64,000 nt of DNA, taken from Flavobacterium pectinovorum. GTDB lineage: Bacteria > Bacteroidota > Bacteroidia > Flavobacteriales > Flavobacteriaceae. Below, in pieces: positions 53,146 through 63,442 of the stretch; within the stretch, counting starts at the first letter, position 1; every line of letters starts with the position of its first letter. The notes under the pieces were generated by a model, which worked only from the letters and a program-made list of their open reading frames with translations, ran no database searches and had not been told where the DNA came from. The stretch covers positions 284,544 through 348,543 of the forward strand of contig NZ_JAFEVZ010000006.1 of the NCBI RefSeq assembly GCF_022802975.1. The letters are read 5' to 3'. The position numbers and the translations under genes were made by a program.

Positions 53146-53993
53146 TATTCCTTTATTTCATTAAAATGCATTTTACAACCTATTGGATTTGGTTTCATTT
53201 CGTAAAATTTTGCATTCTTATATATCTCTTTTTTCAAACTTTTTAACTTTAAAAATAATTCAGGATTTTTCATACTCAACTTGTGATCTACATAAATAGC
53301 CTTTATCACTTTTTGATCAAAAAACACTTTTCGATCAAAACTTTCTGACACAATTGAAACAAACCTAAATTCATTTTCATAATTCCATATGTCCTGTTTC
53401 CATGTATATTCAAATATCATTTTTAGCTTAAAAACAAATGCTCTTTTCTGTTCCTCATTTAAAAATGAATTTTCTCTTACTGCATTTATAACTTTGTCTA
53501 AATTTTCATTCCCTGCACTATAATCTTTTAAATATGAAACATGTGCTTTCCACGAAATGTTTTTATTGAACGGAATAAGTTTTAAGTCATACTCTACACA
53601 AAACCCCCTGTAATTATTAGTATAATTACCCCACAAAACAGGGTTATCATTATTTAGACTAAAGCAACATATTCCTAAATTTGCCCTATGCTTTTCAAGA
53701 CTTTCTCTGTTTTTTACGTGTGGATTATTGACAATTATTTCATGACGATTCTGTAACAACTCGAAAGGATCATTCAATTTTTCTGGATGCGTAAAATAAA
53801 AATACCCTTCTTCTAAAGCATTTAAATGCCAATCTGAATCTGAATAATATTTAAAAATTGAATTTGGAAAATCTAATTTAATATTGTCTTTATAAATATT
53901 AATCACTGCTAAATTTGGTTGGTTTAGATTAAAAAGATGCTCATATAAATATTCTTCAAACTTCCATTCTACTTTTAATTGTAACTCCGCCAT
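53145..53993 (-). CDS. DUF2971 family protein
   Basis: This encodes 282 residues with the DUF2971 landmarks: KYYSDSDWHLNALEEGYFYFT, LNDPFE, ICCFSLNNDNPVLWGNYTNNYRGFCVEYD and the late WNYENEFRFV. The family occurs in defence and mobile contexts but its biochemistry is unknown. It is A+T-rich compared with the ara cluster and coupled to an OsmC gene. Confidence 0.82.
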   Translation of the reverse strand: MAELQLKVEWKFEEYLYEHLFNLNQPNLAVINIYKDNIKLDFPNSIFKYYSDSDWHLNALEEGYFYFTHPEKLNDPFELLQNRHEIIVNNPHVKNRESLEKHRANLGICCFSLNNDNPVLWGNYTNNYRGFCVEYDLKLIPFNKNISWKAHVSYLKDYSAGNENLDKVINAVRENSFLNEEQKRAFVFKLKMIFEYTWKQDIWNYENEFRFVSIVSESFDRKVFFDQKVIKAIYVDHKLSMKNPELFLKLKSLKKEIYKNAKFYEMKPNPIGCKMHFNEIKE

Positions 53994-54051
53994 TTCTAAT
54001 GCTTTTATTTTCTTTCAAATTTAATAATTCTACTTAATTCTACTCCATAAA

Positions 54052-54082
54052 AAAACCTCGAAATCAAAACTTTCGAGGTTTT
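54052..54082 (-). terminator. Terminator after galM, end of the arabinose cluster
   Basis: AAAACCTCGAAA pairs with TTTCGAGGTTTT, with A/T runs on either side, 32 bp beyond the galM stop. Confidence 0.85.
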
Positions 54083-54113
54083 AGAGAACTAAAACTAATA
54101 AACTTATTTAAAC

Positions 54114-55295
54114 TTATTTTCTAACTGAAAACTTAAAAGTAGTTTTCGTTTTATAATTTTCTCCCGGGTTTAAAACAGTCGTTGGAAAGTCTTTTTGGTT
54201 TGGAGAATCTGGGTAATGTTCTGTTTCTAAGCAAAAACCTGTTCTGTGTGCATAGGTTCCGCCGTTACGCATTGGTAAAGTTCCGTCAAGGAAATTCCCG
54301 GAGTAGAACTGAATTCCAGGTTCGTCTGTAGTCATTTCTAAAACTCTTCCGCTTGCAGGATGGTAAGCGGTTGCAATGATTGTTTTGCTTTTTTCAGGAT
54401 TGTTCAGCACCCAGCAATGATCGTATCCTTTTCCTCTTTCTAACTGCTCGTTTTTAGCATCGATTTCTTTACCAACTAATTTTGGTTTTCTGAAATCAAA
54501 AGGCGTATTGGCAACATCTTCCAATTTTCCGGTTGGAATTAAGGTTGCATCTACCGGAACAATTTTATCCGCATTCAAAGTAATTTCGTGATCTAAAATT
54601 GTTTTAGTAAAATCTCCCGATAAATTGAAGTACGAATGCTGCGTTAAATTCACAACCGTTTTCTTATCTGTTGTAGCTTCGTAAAGCACTTCCAGTTCGT
54701 TGTTTTTTGTTAATGTATAGGTAACAAAAACCTGTAAATTTCCAGGATATCCTTCTTCCATATCTTTACTTAAATAAGATAATTTTAAAGAAGCTGTTTC
54801 TCCTGATTTTACTTCTTCCGCTTTCCAGACTACTCTAAAAAACCCTTCCGGTCCTCCGTGTAATGCATTTGTTTCATTGTTGATTGCTAATTGATATTGT
54901 TTTCCGTCTAATGAAAATTTACCTTTTGCAATTCGGTTTCCGAAACGTCCGATCAAAGCTCCAAAAAACGGGTTTGGTTTCTCATATTGCTCCAAAGAAT
55001 TGAATCCGATCACCACATTTTCAGAAACACCGTCTTTATTTGGCACTTTCAAATCTGTAATAATACCACCAAAAGTGATGATATCTACTTCCATTCCGTT
55101 TTGGTTTTTCAGCTTATAGCTTTCAACTTTTTCTCCTTTTGGAGTTGTTCCGTAATCTGATTTTACAATTGTAACAGAATCTTTTGCGTTTTGAGTTGTG
55201 GTAGCCTCCATTTTTTTATCGCTTTTACATTGAACAGAAAGTGTTGCCAGACCGATTATCGTAATTCCGAAGGCACAACGTTTTAATACATTCAT
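54114..55295 (-). CDS. galM: Aldose 1-epimerase, exported lipoprotein form
   Basis: This 393-residue enzyme interconverts alpha and beta anomers of aldoses. Family signatures are GRFGNRIAKGKF, NNETNALHGGPEGF, the catalytic His in LTQHSYFNLSG and late acidic residue in FCLETEHYPDSPN. The N-terminus has a lipobox-like SVQCKSDKK, so the enzyme should sit in the periplasm or on the outer membrane. In this cluster it would act on arabinose released from polymers before uptake. Confidence 0.92.
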   Translation of the reverse strand: MNVLKRCAFGITIIGLATLSVQCKSDKKMEATTTQNAKDSVTIVKSDYGTTPKGEKVESYKLKNQNGMEVDIITFGGIITDLKVPNKDGVSENVVIGFNSLEQYEKPNPFFGALIGRFGNRIAKGKFSLDGKQYQLAINNETNALHGGPEGFFRVVWKAEEVKSGETASLKLSYLSKDMEEGYPGNLQVFVTYTLTKNNELEVLYEATTDKKTVVNLTQHSYFNLSGDFTKTILDHEITLNADKIVPVDATLIPTGKLEDVANTPFDFRKPKLVGKEIDAKNEQLERGKGYDHCWVLNNPEKSKTIIATAYHPASGRVLEMTTDEPGIQFYSGNFLDGTLPMRNGGTYAHRTGFCLETEHYPDSPNQKDFPTTVLNPGENYKTKTTFKFSVRK

Positions 55296-55310
55296 ATTTT
55301 TTGGTTTAAA

Positions 55311-55431
55311 AGTTAGAAAGTCATAAAGTCAAAAGTCATAAAGTTGAAGGTTGAAAGTCGAAATACAAAATTCACCAAATTTTCTGGCGTTTTAAGACTT
55401 TTCAACTTTTGACTTTCGACTTTTGACTAAG
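55311..55431. repeat. Intergenic hairpin composed of AAAGTC / GACTTT words
   Basis: The araA-galM spacer is filled with AAAGTCATAAAGTC, AAAAGTCATAAAGTTG and GTTGAAAGTCGAAA, then the opposite-strand words CTTTTCAACTTTTGACTTTC and GACTTTTGACT. It can fold into a long imperfect hairpin and shares its words with 39577-39655. Confidence 0.6.
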
Positions 55432-56940
55432 TTAAAGTCCGTGTTGAAACGTATGGTAATACGCTTCGTTGGCATTCAATTTATCTTTAAAGTCTCTAAT
55501 AGTTGTTTTCTCATCAATAACCAGTAATTCAATTCCGGCGATATCAGCAAAGTCTTCCATAAACTCTGTAGTAACAGACTGGCTATAAACGGTATGATGC
55601 GCTCCTCCTGCCAAAATCCAGGCTGTTGCTGCAATATCCAGATTTGGTTTGCAATCCCATAACACACGTGCAACAGGAAGTTTTGGCAATTCTGCCAATG
55701 GTTTGATGGCTTCTACTTCGTTTACAATTAAACGGAAACGGTTCCCCATATCTACCAACGAAACATTGATGGCATCTCCGGCAGGTGAATTAAATACCAA
55801 ACGGGCAGGATCTTCTTTTCCTCCAATTCCAAGAGGATGTACTTCGCATGAAGGTTTTCCGTCTGCAATAGACGGACAAATCTCTAGCATGTGTGATCCT
55901 AAAACGTATGATTTTTGAGGTGTAAAATGGTAGGTATAATCTTCCATGAAAGAAGTTCCACCTTCAAGACCAATGTTCATTACTTTTAATGCTCTTACCA
56001 TGGCAGCGGTTTTCCAGTCACCTTCGCCACCAAAACCATAACCATCGGCCATTAATCTTTGTGTAGCGATTCCCGGTAATTGTTTCCATACACCAAGGTT
56101 TTCAAATGTATCTGTAAAAGCTCCAAAACCTCCCTCAACAAGGAAAGCTCTTAAACCTAATTCGATTTTTGCTGCTTCTACTAATGAGCTTCTTTGTGCT
56201 CCGCCTTCTTTTAACGAATCCGTTAAGTTATAAGAAGCTTCATAAACTGCTAATAAATCATTTAATTGTGCATCTGTAACTTTCTCAATGTGTTTGGTAA
56301 CATCTGAAGAATCATATCCGTTTACAGACATTCCAAAACGAATTTGAGCTTCAACTTTATCACCTTCCGTAACGGCAACTTCACGCATATTGTCTCCAAT
56401 ACGGGCTACTTTTAAGTTCTGAAGTTCATCCCATCCTAAAGCTACTCTTGTCCAGATGCCTAATTTTTTCTGCACTCTTTCGTCTTCCCAGTGACCTACA
56501 ACCACTTTACGTTTTTTACGCATTCTGGACATGATAAAACCAAATTCACGATCTCCGTGAGCGGATTGATTAAGGTTCATGAAATCCATGTCGATAGATC
56601 CCCACGGAATTTCAGCGTTGTATTGTGTGTGTAAATGGCATAATGGTTTTTTAAGAATGCTTAAACCGCCAATCCACATTTTTGCAGGTGAAAAAGTATG
56701 CATCCAGGTAATCAATCCAATACAGTTTTTAGTGGTGTTTGCTGCCAAACATACATCTAAAATCTGAGCCGGAGATTTTACTACATCTTTGTAAACTATT
56801 TTTACCGGAATTTGAGACGAAGCGTCTAATCCTTTTGCAATTATTTGTGAATGTTCCGCCACTTTTCTTAGTGTTTCTTCACCGTATAATTCCTGGCTTC
56901 CTACTACAAACCATACTTCTTTTTGAGAGATATCAATCAT
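55432..56940 (-). CDS. araA: L-arabinose isomerase
   Basis: This 502-residue enzyme converts L-arabinose to L-ribulose. It starts [20 protein letters not shown], has [16 protein letters not shown], and the metal site residues fall in [14 protein letters not shown] and [12 protein letters not shown] second ATG eight codons upstream exists; the chosen start gives the standard length. It lies after araD, with a repeat-bearing spacer of 172 bp. Confidence 0.97.
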   Translation of the reverse strand: MIDISQKEVWFVVGSQELYGEETLRKVAEHSQIIAKGLDASSQIPVKIVYKDVVKSPAQILDVCLAANTTKNCIGLITWMHTFSPAKMWIGGLSILKKPLCHLHTQYNAEIPWGSIDMDFMNLNQSAHGDREFGFIMSRMRKKRKVVVGHWEDERVQKKLGIWTRVALGWDELQNLKVARIGDNMREVAVTEGDKVEAQIRFGMSVNGYDSSDVTKHIEKVTDAQLNDLLAVYEASYNLTDSLKEGGAQRSSLVEAAKIELGLRAFLVEGGFGAFTDTFENLGVWKQLPGIATQRLMADGYGFGGEGDWKTAAMVRALKVMNIGLEGGTSFMEDYTYHFTPQKSYVLGSHMLEICPSIADGKPSCEVHPLGIGGKEDPARLVFNSPAGDAINVSLVDMGNRFRLIVNEVEAIKPLAELPKLPVARVLWDCKPNLDIAATAWILAGGAHHTVYSQSVTTEFMEDFADIAGIELLVIDEKTTIRDFKDKLNANEAYYHTFQHGL

Positions 56941-56964
56941 TTCTTCTTTGTTATTTTGTTTCAA

Positions 56965-57108
56965 GTTTTCTTTGTTTCAAGTTTAAAGTTTTGAAATGCG
57001 GAAAATCTTTGTTTTAAATTGTTTTTACTATTTTGTTTTGTCTATTTCAGGTTTCCTGTTCAGCGTTCCAACAACTTGAAACAAAAAAAACCTGAAACCT
57101 GAAACAAA
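56965..57108. repeat. Intergenic spacer composed of GAAACCTGA / TTTCAAG words
   Basis: GTTTCAAGTTTTCTTTGTTTC and TTTCAGGTTTCCTGTTCAG are followed by CAACTTGAAAC and AACCTGAAACCTGAAAC, so words and their complements alternate between araD and araA. Confidence 0.5.
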
Positions 57109-57112
57109 AATT

Positions 57113-57814
57113 CTATTGTCCGTAATACGAATCTTTTCCGTGTTTACGATTGTAATGTTTCTTTATTAAGGAATCTTTAAGTCTTGGTGCATTTGGGTTT
57201 ATCTGTAAAGTCAGGTACGCCATTTCGGCTACGACTTCTAAAACCTTACTGTTGTAAACCGCTTTTGCTGCATTTTTTCCCCAGGCAAACGGACCGTGGT
57301 TTCCAATTAAAACCATTTCAACTTCTTCGTAGGAAAGATTTTTTTCTTCGAAACAATCCAAAATCTGGATTCCGGTATTGTGTTCATAGTTTCCTTCAAT
57401 TAAAGAATCTGCCATTGGCGGCGCGCACGGAATATCAGCAGTTAAGTGATCTGCGTGTGTTGTTCCAAAGATTGGAATATCCTGTTGAGATTGCGCCCAG
57501 GCTACAGAATACGTTGCGTGTGTATGCGCAACGCCACCAATATTTGGCCAGTTTTTGTACAAATACGCATGCGTTTTAGTGTCTGATGACGGACGCATCG
57601 TTCCTTCGATAATGTTGTTGTCAAAATCGACAATCACAATATCTTCAGGTTTTAAATCTTCGTAAGGCACGCCGCTTGGCTTAATGGCAAAAACACCATT
57701 TTTTCTGTCAACCGCACTTACATTCCCAAAAGTATAAACCACCAGATTCAATGCATTTAACTGCATGTTGGCTTCGTAACATTCTTGTTTTAAATCTTTA
57801 TAAAGAGAACTCAT
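57113..57814 (-). CDS. araD: L-ribulose-5-phosphate 4-epimerase
   Basis: This 233-residue class II aldolase-fold enzyme makes D-xylulose 5-phosphate. The zinc ligands are in THATYSVAWAQ and FGTTHADH, and a late His in NHGPFAWGKN. The ATG at 57814 overlaps the end of araB by 17 bp, indicating coupled translation. Length is standard. Confidence 0.96.
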   Translation of the reverse strand: MSSLYKDLKQECYEANMQLNALNLVVYTFGNVSAVDRKNGVFAIKPSGVPYEDLKPEDIVIVDFDNNIIEGTMRPSSDTKTHAYLYKNWPNIGGVAHTHATYSVAWAQSQQDIPIFGTTHADHLTADIPCAPPMADSLIEGNYEHNTGIQILDCFEEKNLSYEEVEMVLIGNHGPFAWGKNAAKAVYNSKVLEVVAEMAYLTLQINPNAPRLKDSLIKKHYNRKHGKDSYYGQ

Positions 57815-59489
57815 TTTCTGTAATTTTAATAGATGGATCGGCATAACTGCTTAATTGGTCGTATGCTAAAAGTAATTTGTTGTAAGCAGCCACTTTGTCA
57901 AGTTCTGGTGTGTATTCGCTTTCAAAAGGACTTCCCATTTTTTGACTGGCTTCAATTACATTTGGATAAACTCCGGAAGCTACTGCGGCATAAATTGCAG
58001 CTCCCAAAGCCGGAGCCTGATCTGATAAGGCCACTTTAATTGGTTTGTTTAAAACGTTGGCCAAAGTCTGCATGATGAAAGGAGATTTACGCGCAACCCC
58101 ACCGATACCGATAACACTGTCAATTTTTACGCCTTCTTCTTCAAAACGATCCACGATTTTTTTAGATCCAAAACAGATGGCGTTCACTAAAGCTTTAAAG
58201 ATATGTGGCGCTTTTGTACCTAAGGATAAGTTTGAAATAGCGCTTTTTACTTCCTGATTTGCATCCGGAGTTCTGCGTCCGTTGATCCAGTCTAAAGCGG
58301 TTGGTACACTTTCAGACAACGGAATCTTTTCGGCTTCTTTCGTTAATTCTACAATTAATTTATCGCTGAATTCTTCTCTTAATTGTTCTTTTTGAGCTTC
58401 ATTTAAAATTGATGAAGCCCCTAACAATTGTTCTGTTGGCCACATCAATAATTCTTTGTACCAGGCCAATAAATCGCCAAAAGCAGATTGACCTGCTTCT
58501 AAACCAATATAACCCGGAATCACAGATCCGTCCACCTGACCGCAGATGCCGCGAACGGTTTTGGTACCTACTTCTTCGTAAGAACCAACCAAAATATCAC
58601 AGGTCGAAGTTCCCATCACGCGAACTAAAGTATTTTCGCCAATTTTAGCTCCAACAGCTCCTGAATGTGCGTCGAAAGTTCCAACAGCTACAACTGTATC
58701 TGTAGAAAGTCCTAAACGGTCTGCCCATTCTTTGCTTAATTTTCCGGCAACTAAATCTGAAGTATAGGTTTCATCGTATAAATTGCCACGTAACGCAGCT
58801 AAATATGGATGTAATTTTTCTAAGAATTCAACCGGTGGAAGTCCGTTCCAGTCTTCGTGCCACATGGCTTTGTGACCTGCTGCGCAACGGCTTCTTTTGA
58901 ATGTCTTTAGATCTTTATCTTCAATTAATAAATAGGTCATTAAATCGCAGTGCTCCATCCAGGTGTGCGCTGCATTTCGAACGGCTTCATCTTCTCTTGC
59001 GATGTGCAGAATTTTTGCCCAGAACCATTCTGACGAATAAATTCCGCCTACATATTTTGTTACGTTTTCTCCGCCCCAGCTTACTGCCAGTTCGTTGATT
59101 TCGTTAGCTTCGTTTATCGCTGTATGATCTTTCCACAACACCATCATCGCATTTGGGTTTTCCTCAAAACCTTTTGTCAAAGCCAGTGGAGTTCCTTCTT
59201 TTGTAACCGGTACCGGAGAAGATCCTGTAGTATCAATACAGATTCCTATTATTGCAGCAGCATCAACACCGCTTTCTTTTACAACAGTCTGAATCGTAAT
59301 TTCCAGTCCTTCAATATGATCCAAAGGATGCTGACGAAACTGATTTATAGATGCATCACAATATTGTTTATTCTTCCATCTTTTATAATGCGAAACATTT
59401 GATGCCAATTCCTGCCCATTTTCAGTATCTATTAGCACCGCACGAACAGAATCTGTTCCGTAGTCCAATCCTATTACATAATTTTTCAT
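57798..59489 (-). CDS. araB: Ribulokinase
   Basis: This 563-residue FGGY-type kinase phosphorylates L-ribulose. Signatures: GLDYGTDSVRAVLID at the start, GTFDAHSGAVGAKIG with the catalytic Asp and GIGGVARKSPFIMQTLANVL near the end. It has its own TATATTTG box and an inverted-repeat operator upstream, so araB-araD-araA(-galM) form a separate transcript from the two hydrolase genes. Note the early alternative AraB architecture (no insertion) typical of the araBAD type. Confidence 0.96.
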   Translation of the reverse strand: MKNYVIGLDYGTDSVRAVLIDTENGQELASNVSHYKRWKNKQYCDASINQFRQHPLDHIEGLEITIQTVVKESGVDAAAIIGICIDTTGSSPVPVTKEGTPLALTKGFEENPNAMMVLWKDHTAINEANEINELAVSWGGENVTKYVGGIYSSEWFWAKILHIAREDEAVRNAAHTWMEHCDLMTYLLIEDKDLKTFKRSRCAAGHKAMWHEDWNGLPPVEFLEKLHPYLAALRGNLYDETYTSDLVAGKLSKEWADRLGLSTDTVVAVGTFDAHSGAVGAKIGENTLVRVMGTSTCDILVGSYEEVGTKTVRGICGQVDGSVIPGYIGLEAGQSAFGDLLAWYKELLMWPTEQLLGASSILNEAQKEQLREEFSDKLIVELTKEAEKIPLSESVPTALDWINGRRTPDANQEVKSAISNLSLGTKAPHIFKALVNAICFGSKKIVDRFEEEGVKIDSVIGIGGVARKSPFIMQTLANVLNKPIKVALSDQAPALGAAIYAAVASGVYPNVIEASQKMGSPFESEYTPELDKVAAYNKLLLAYDQLSSYADPSIKITENEFSL

Positions 59490-59511
59490 TCCAAGTTCAT
59501 TTTAAGTAGGA

Positions 59512-59555
59512 CAAATATAAAAATAATTATTTTATAAGTGTACAAAAAACACTTA
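59512..59555 (-). promoter_or_regulatory. araB promoter with overlapping inverted-repeat operator
   Basis: The -7 box TATATTTG lies at 59519-59512 on the minus strand. The inverted repeat TAAGTGT (59535-59541) - 7 bp - ACACTTA (59549-59555) covers the expected -33 position. A regulator bound here would block polymerase. Sites of the same design lie upstream of GH51. The remaining spacer to 59711 shows nothing else. Confidence 0.7.
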
Positions 59556-59711
59556 ATAAAAACAGGTTTCTCAATTTTTACCAATAATTCATTAAAAAAG
59601 AATATTTTAATTTAAAAAAAGCAAAAAATACTGATTTTAAACTCATTATATTATCATAAATTCACTTTATTTACAGCATTTATATCAAATCCTGCAACCG
59701 TTTGTTTTTAT

Positions 59712-61700
59712 TTAATTCTCTATATAATCCAACCAAACCTTCATTTTTCCAACACCACGGTTTGACCATGAATAATAGGGAATTGCTTTAAATTTCGAAT
59801 TCTCAATTACATTTACACCCTTCAATAAATTGGCTTCTTTTCTTACTTTAAAAGTATCCGAAGAAGTCACATCTATTTTATCAAAATTGGTTTTATTGTC
59901 AATTTCTTCAACCGCATAAACGATTGGTCCGTACTCTAAAGACACTTTGTTTTTATTGGTTTCTACTTTCGAATTCGTTTCTACTTCCTGAACTTCCATT
60001 GGGAAATTAAGTACAATTTTGTCTCCTTTTTTCCAGGTTCTTGTTATGGTGTAATAGCCATCCTGAGGCTGAATAGCTAAGGTTTCTCCATTCACATTAA
60101 TACTCGTTTTTTGAGTTGAAACTTTTTTATAAGAATATAAATCACCCGGCAATACTTCGTTTCTTGCCCAGCCCGGAACACGGAATTTAATAGTGAATTG
60201 GCTTTCTTTTTTCGGGTTAACCGAAACAGCAACTTTTCCGTTCCAGGGATATCCGGTTTGCTGTGAAATCTGTAAATCGGTTTTTCCAACTTTGAAAGAG
60301 GCGTTGTTGGATGCATATAAATTCACATATAAAACATCATTCGATTTGGAGTAAATCAATCCCGGAATAGAAGGCACAAAACGAATTAAATTGGTCGGAC
60401 AGCAGGAACAGTCAAACCACGCCTGACGTGTGCAGGAACCTCTGTTTGATTTGTAAACACCATCTGCTTCCAGTGCATTTGGGTAAAAAAACTGTTTTCC
60501 GTCAAGCGAAATTCCGGAGATTAATCCGTTGTACATGGTTCTTTCAATAACATCAAAATACGATGATTTACCGTACAAACTGTGTAACCTGTGGTTCCAG
60601 TAGACATCGCCAATGGCAGCACAGGTTTCGTTGTAAGCCGTTAAATTTGGCAATTCATAATTCGGTCCAAAAGCTTCTCCGTCATGTCTGGAACCAATTC
60701 CACCGGTGATATACATTTTTTTGTTAACCATATTATTCCACAAATTATTTATGGCATCGGTATAGCCTTTGTCTTTTGTCATAGCAGCTATATCAGTCAT
60801 TCCCGCATACATATAAACCGCACGAACGGCATGTCCAACGGCTTCATCCTGTTGAATTACCGGTTTATGATCCTGAGCATATTCTCCATATAATTTATGA
60901 TTTTGTGGATTTCCGCGATTGTCTAAATAGTATTTCGCCAGTTTTAAATAATTTTCATTATTCGTAACCTGATACAATTTGATCAGACCGGTTTCTACAA
61001 TCTGATGTCCCGGAACTCCTTTTACCTGACCAGGCCCGTCGCCAAAAGTTCGTACTAACAAATCAGCATTTTTGATGGCAATGTCAAGGAAATTTTTCTT
61101 TCCTGTCGCTTCATAATGCACCACGGCAGCTTCAATTAGATGCCCTGCATTGTAACATTCGTGACTAATTTGTAAAGACTCCCAACGTTCTCCTTCAATA
61201 ACCGGAACCCACGTACAGGGTGGTTTTGCCGGATTTATGGTTCTCCAGGTTGTCAAGTAGCCGTCTTTTTCCTGACCAATTTTTACAATGGCAATCAGCG
61301 AATCTAAAACACGTTCTAATTTCGGGTTTGGTGCACTGATTAAGGTATTCGAAGCCCCTTCGATAATTTTATAAACATCGGTATCGTCAAAAGGCATTTC
61401 GCCTCTTACTTTTCCGGTTTTCTGTTTTCCTGCGATTAAGAAATTCTCAAAACGGCCTTCTTCATTACACTTTTGAATGGCGTATTCGATGGTAATTTCC
61501 TGTACTCTTTTTATAATTGGAAGCCAGAAAGAATCGGAAAGTTTTACATTCTGAATGTTAACCGGTTCAATTGGATAACCTGCTTTTAATACCGAAGTTT
61601 TATCGTTTGACTGCAACACGCTGTTTTTTGTTTCTTTACAGGAAATCAAAATCAGAAGTGACATGAAAATCGTTAAGGCTGGAAAAATATATTTTTTCAT
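59712..61700 (-). CDS. GH127-family beta-L-arabinofuranosidase, lipoprotein
   Basis: This encodes 662 residues with a lipobox (LLILISCKE, Cys near 21). The (alpha/alpha)6 barrel carries the family motifs TAYNETCAAIGDVYWN (Glu and Cys) and the cysteine cluster CTRQAWFDCSCCPTNL, which in GH127 enzymes binds zinc and supplies the cysteine nucleophile. It removes terminal L-arabinofuranose units at the cell surface or in the periplasm. It lies 9 bp from GH51. Confidence 0.9.
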   Translation of the reverse strand: MKKYIFPALTIFMSLLILISCKETKNSVLQSNDKTSVLKAGYPIEPVNIQNVKLSDSFWLPIIKRVQEITIEYAIQKCNEEGRFENFLIAGKQKTGKVRGEMPFDDTDVYKIIEGASNTLISAPNPKLERVLDSLIAIVKIGQEKDGYLTTWRTINPAKPPCTWVPVIEGERWESLQISHECYNAGHLIEAAVVHYEATGKKNFLDIAIKNADLLVRTFGDGPGQVKGVPGHQIVETGLIKLYQVTNNENYLKLAKYYLDNRGNPQNHKLYGEYAQDHKPVIQQDEAVGHAVRAVYMYAGMTDIAAMTKDKGYTDAINNLWNNMVNKKMYITGGIGSRHDGEAFGPNYELPNLTAYNETCAAIGDVYWNHRLHSLYGKSSYFDVIERTMYNGLISGISLDGKQFFYPNALEADGVYKSNRGSCTRQAWFDCSCCPTNLIRFVPSIPGLIYSKSNDVLYVNLYASNNASFKVGKTDLQISQQTGYPWNGKVAVSVNPKKESQFTIKFRVPGWARNEVLPGDLYSYKKVSTQKTSINVNGETLAIQPQDGYYTITRTWKKGDKIVLNFPMEVQEVETNSKVETNKNKVSLEYGPIVYAVEEIDNKTNFDKIDVTSSDTFKVRKEANLLKGVNVIENSKFKAIPYYSWSNRGVGKMKVWLDYIEN

Positions 61701-61709
61701 CGATTAAAT

Positions 61710-63254
61710 TTATTTTCCTTCCAGAACAACTACAGAGAAAGGCGGAACGGTTATTTCTAATTTTCCTTTTTTATTTTCGAAACCTTTAAAAATGGTTGGT
61801 ACAATTTTATTTGGCGTATCGAACGAATTGTAATCCTGTAATTTAGCAGATGTAATTACAGTTCCTGTGAAATTTTTAATACCCAGATCTTTAACATCAA
61901 TCTCAATCTTATTTTTATTTTTGGCATCTACATTTACTACTGAAATATGAATCGCTCCATTTTTATCTTTTGAAGCCGAAGCGGATACTGCCGGAAGAGT
62001 TTCTCCATTAAATGTGTACAATGGCGACTGAAAACTTACTGGCAATAATTTCGCATCTTGGTGAACAGCGTACATTTTCATAACATGATACGTTGGAGTC
62101 GTAATCATTTTTGCTTTATCAGTAAGAATAACAGCCTGTAAAACGTTAACACATTGTGCTAAATTTGCCATACGAACCCTGTCTGCATGATTATTGAAAA
62201 TATTAAGGGTAGCTCCGGCCAGAACCGCATCTCTCATGGTATTCTGCTGATATAAAAATCCCGGATTTGTTCCTTTTTCTACATCATACCAGGCTCCCCA
62301 TTCGTCAACCATCATGGCCACTTTTTTCTCAGGGTCGTACTTATCCATGATAGCCGAATGTTTGGTAACGAGTTCTTCCATTTTTAAAGCAGATTTCATT
62401 GTTTTGAAATAGCCTTCTTCAGAAAAATCTACACCGTCTCCTTTTTTGTTCCAGTCAATTACAGCGTAATGATGCACACCCAGACCACCTAACATATTCT
62501 TCGGAATGTTTTTCATTAAAACTTCTGTCCAGTTGTAATCGGCGCTGTTTGAACCGGATGCAATACGGGTAAACCCTCCGGTATTTTCCCAATCAGACAT
62601 GAACGTAGCAAACTTGCGGTACTCACCTGCATAGTATTCTGCAGTCATATTTCCACCACACCCCCATGCCTCATTTCCAATACCCCAGAATTTAACTTTC
62701 CATGGTTCTTTTCTACCGTTTTTTTGACGCAAATCACTCATTGGGCTTTTCCCTCCAAAATTGGTGTACTGAACCCAGTCTGCTAATTCCTGAACGGTTC
62801 CGCTCCCGACATTTCCTGACAAATAAGGTTCTGCCCCAAGAAGCTCACACATATTCAGGAAATCATGGGTTCCAAAACTGTTATCTTCGGTTACACCGCC
62901 CCACCATTTATTTACAATAGTTGGCCTTTGTTCCTGAGGTCCAATTCCGTCTTTCCAGTTGTACGTATCGGCAAAACAACCGCCAGGCCATCTCAAATTT
63001 GGGATTTTCAACTCTTTTAGAGCTGTAATAATATCATTACGAACTCCTTTTGTATTTGGTATTTTTGAAGTATCACCCACAAAAAATCCTCCGTAAATAC
63101 AGCGTCCCAGATGTTCTGCAAAATGTCCGTAGATGTTTTTGTTTATAATTGGTGCATCAGTATCATTTTTTATTGCAATTATTGTCGTTTGATTTTGTGC
63201 AGAAATGGTTTGTAAACAAAATGTAACGAATAAAAATAAAAGTTTTTTTTTCAT
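61710..63254 (-). CDS. GH51 alpha-L-arabinofuranosidase, secreted
   Basis: This encodes 514 residues with a signal peptide ending LQTISAQ. The catalytic acid/base is in WGIGNEAWGCGG and the nucleophile in MMVDEWGAWYD; RWPGGCFADTYNWKDGIGP is a family landmark. It cleaves alpha-L-arabinofuranosyl residues from arabinan or arabinoxylan. It is first in an operon with GH127, downstream of two operator-like sites. Confidence 0.94.
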   Translation of the reverse strand: MKKKLLFLFVTFCLQTISAQNQTTIIAIKNDTDAPIINKNIYGHFAEHLGRCIYGGFFVGDTSKIPNTKGVRNDIITALKELKIPNLRWPGGCFADTYNWKDGIGPQEQRPTIVNKWWGGVTEDNSFGTHDFLNMCELLGAEPYLSGNVGSGTVQELADWVQYTNFGGKSPMSDLRQKNGRKEPWKVKFWGIGNEAWGCGGNMTAEYYAGEYRKFATFMSDWENTGGFTRIASGSNSADYNWTEVLMKNIPKNMLGGLGVHHYAVIDWNKKGDGVDFSEEGYFKTMKSALKMEELVTKHSAIMDKYDPEKKVAMMVDEWGAWYDVEKGTNPGFLYQQNTMRDAVLAGATLNIFNNHADRVRMANLAQCVNVLQAVILTDKAKMITTPTYHVMKMYAVHQDAKLLPVSFQSPLYTFNGETLPAVSASASKDKNGAIHISVVNVDAKNKNKIEIDVKDLGIKNFTGTVITSAKLQDYNSFDTPNKIVPTIFKGFENKKGKLEITVPPFSVVVLEGK

Positions 63255-63343
63255 AGTTTTTTTGATGGTTTAGCTGTTAGAAAAAATAGTTAGTTAAGGC
63301 ATTTTCTAAACTTTTTGGTTGTAGTTTTTAAACAAACATTCGA

Positions 63344-63364
63344 TAAGTGTTTATTTAACATTTG
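63344..63364. promoter_or_regulatory. Candidate arabinose operator, GH51 site 1
   Basis: TAAGTGT - 7 bp - ACATTTG. The left arm equals that of the araB site; the right arm differs at two positions. Confidence 0.5.
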
Positions 63365-63442
63365 TAAATTTAAACAAAAAAAAATCTTAAAAACAAATTG
63401 ATATATCAAAATAACAACCTAATAAAAACACATTTAATAATT

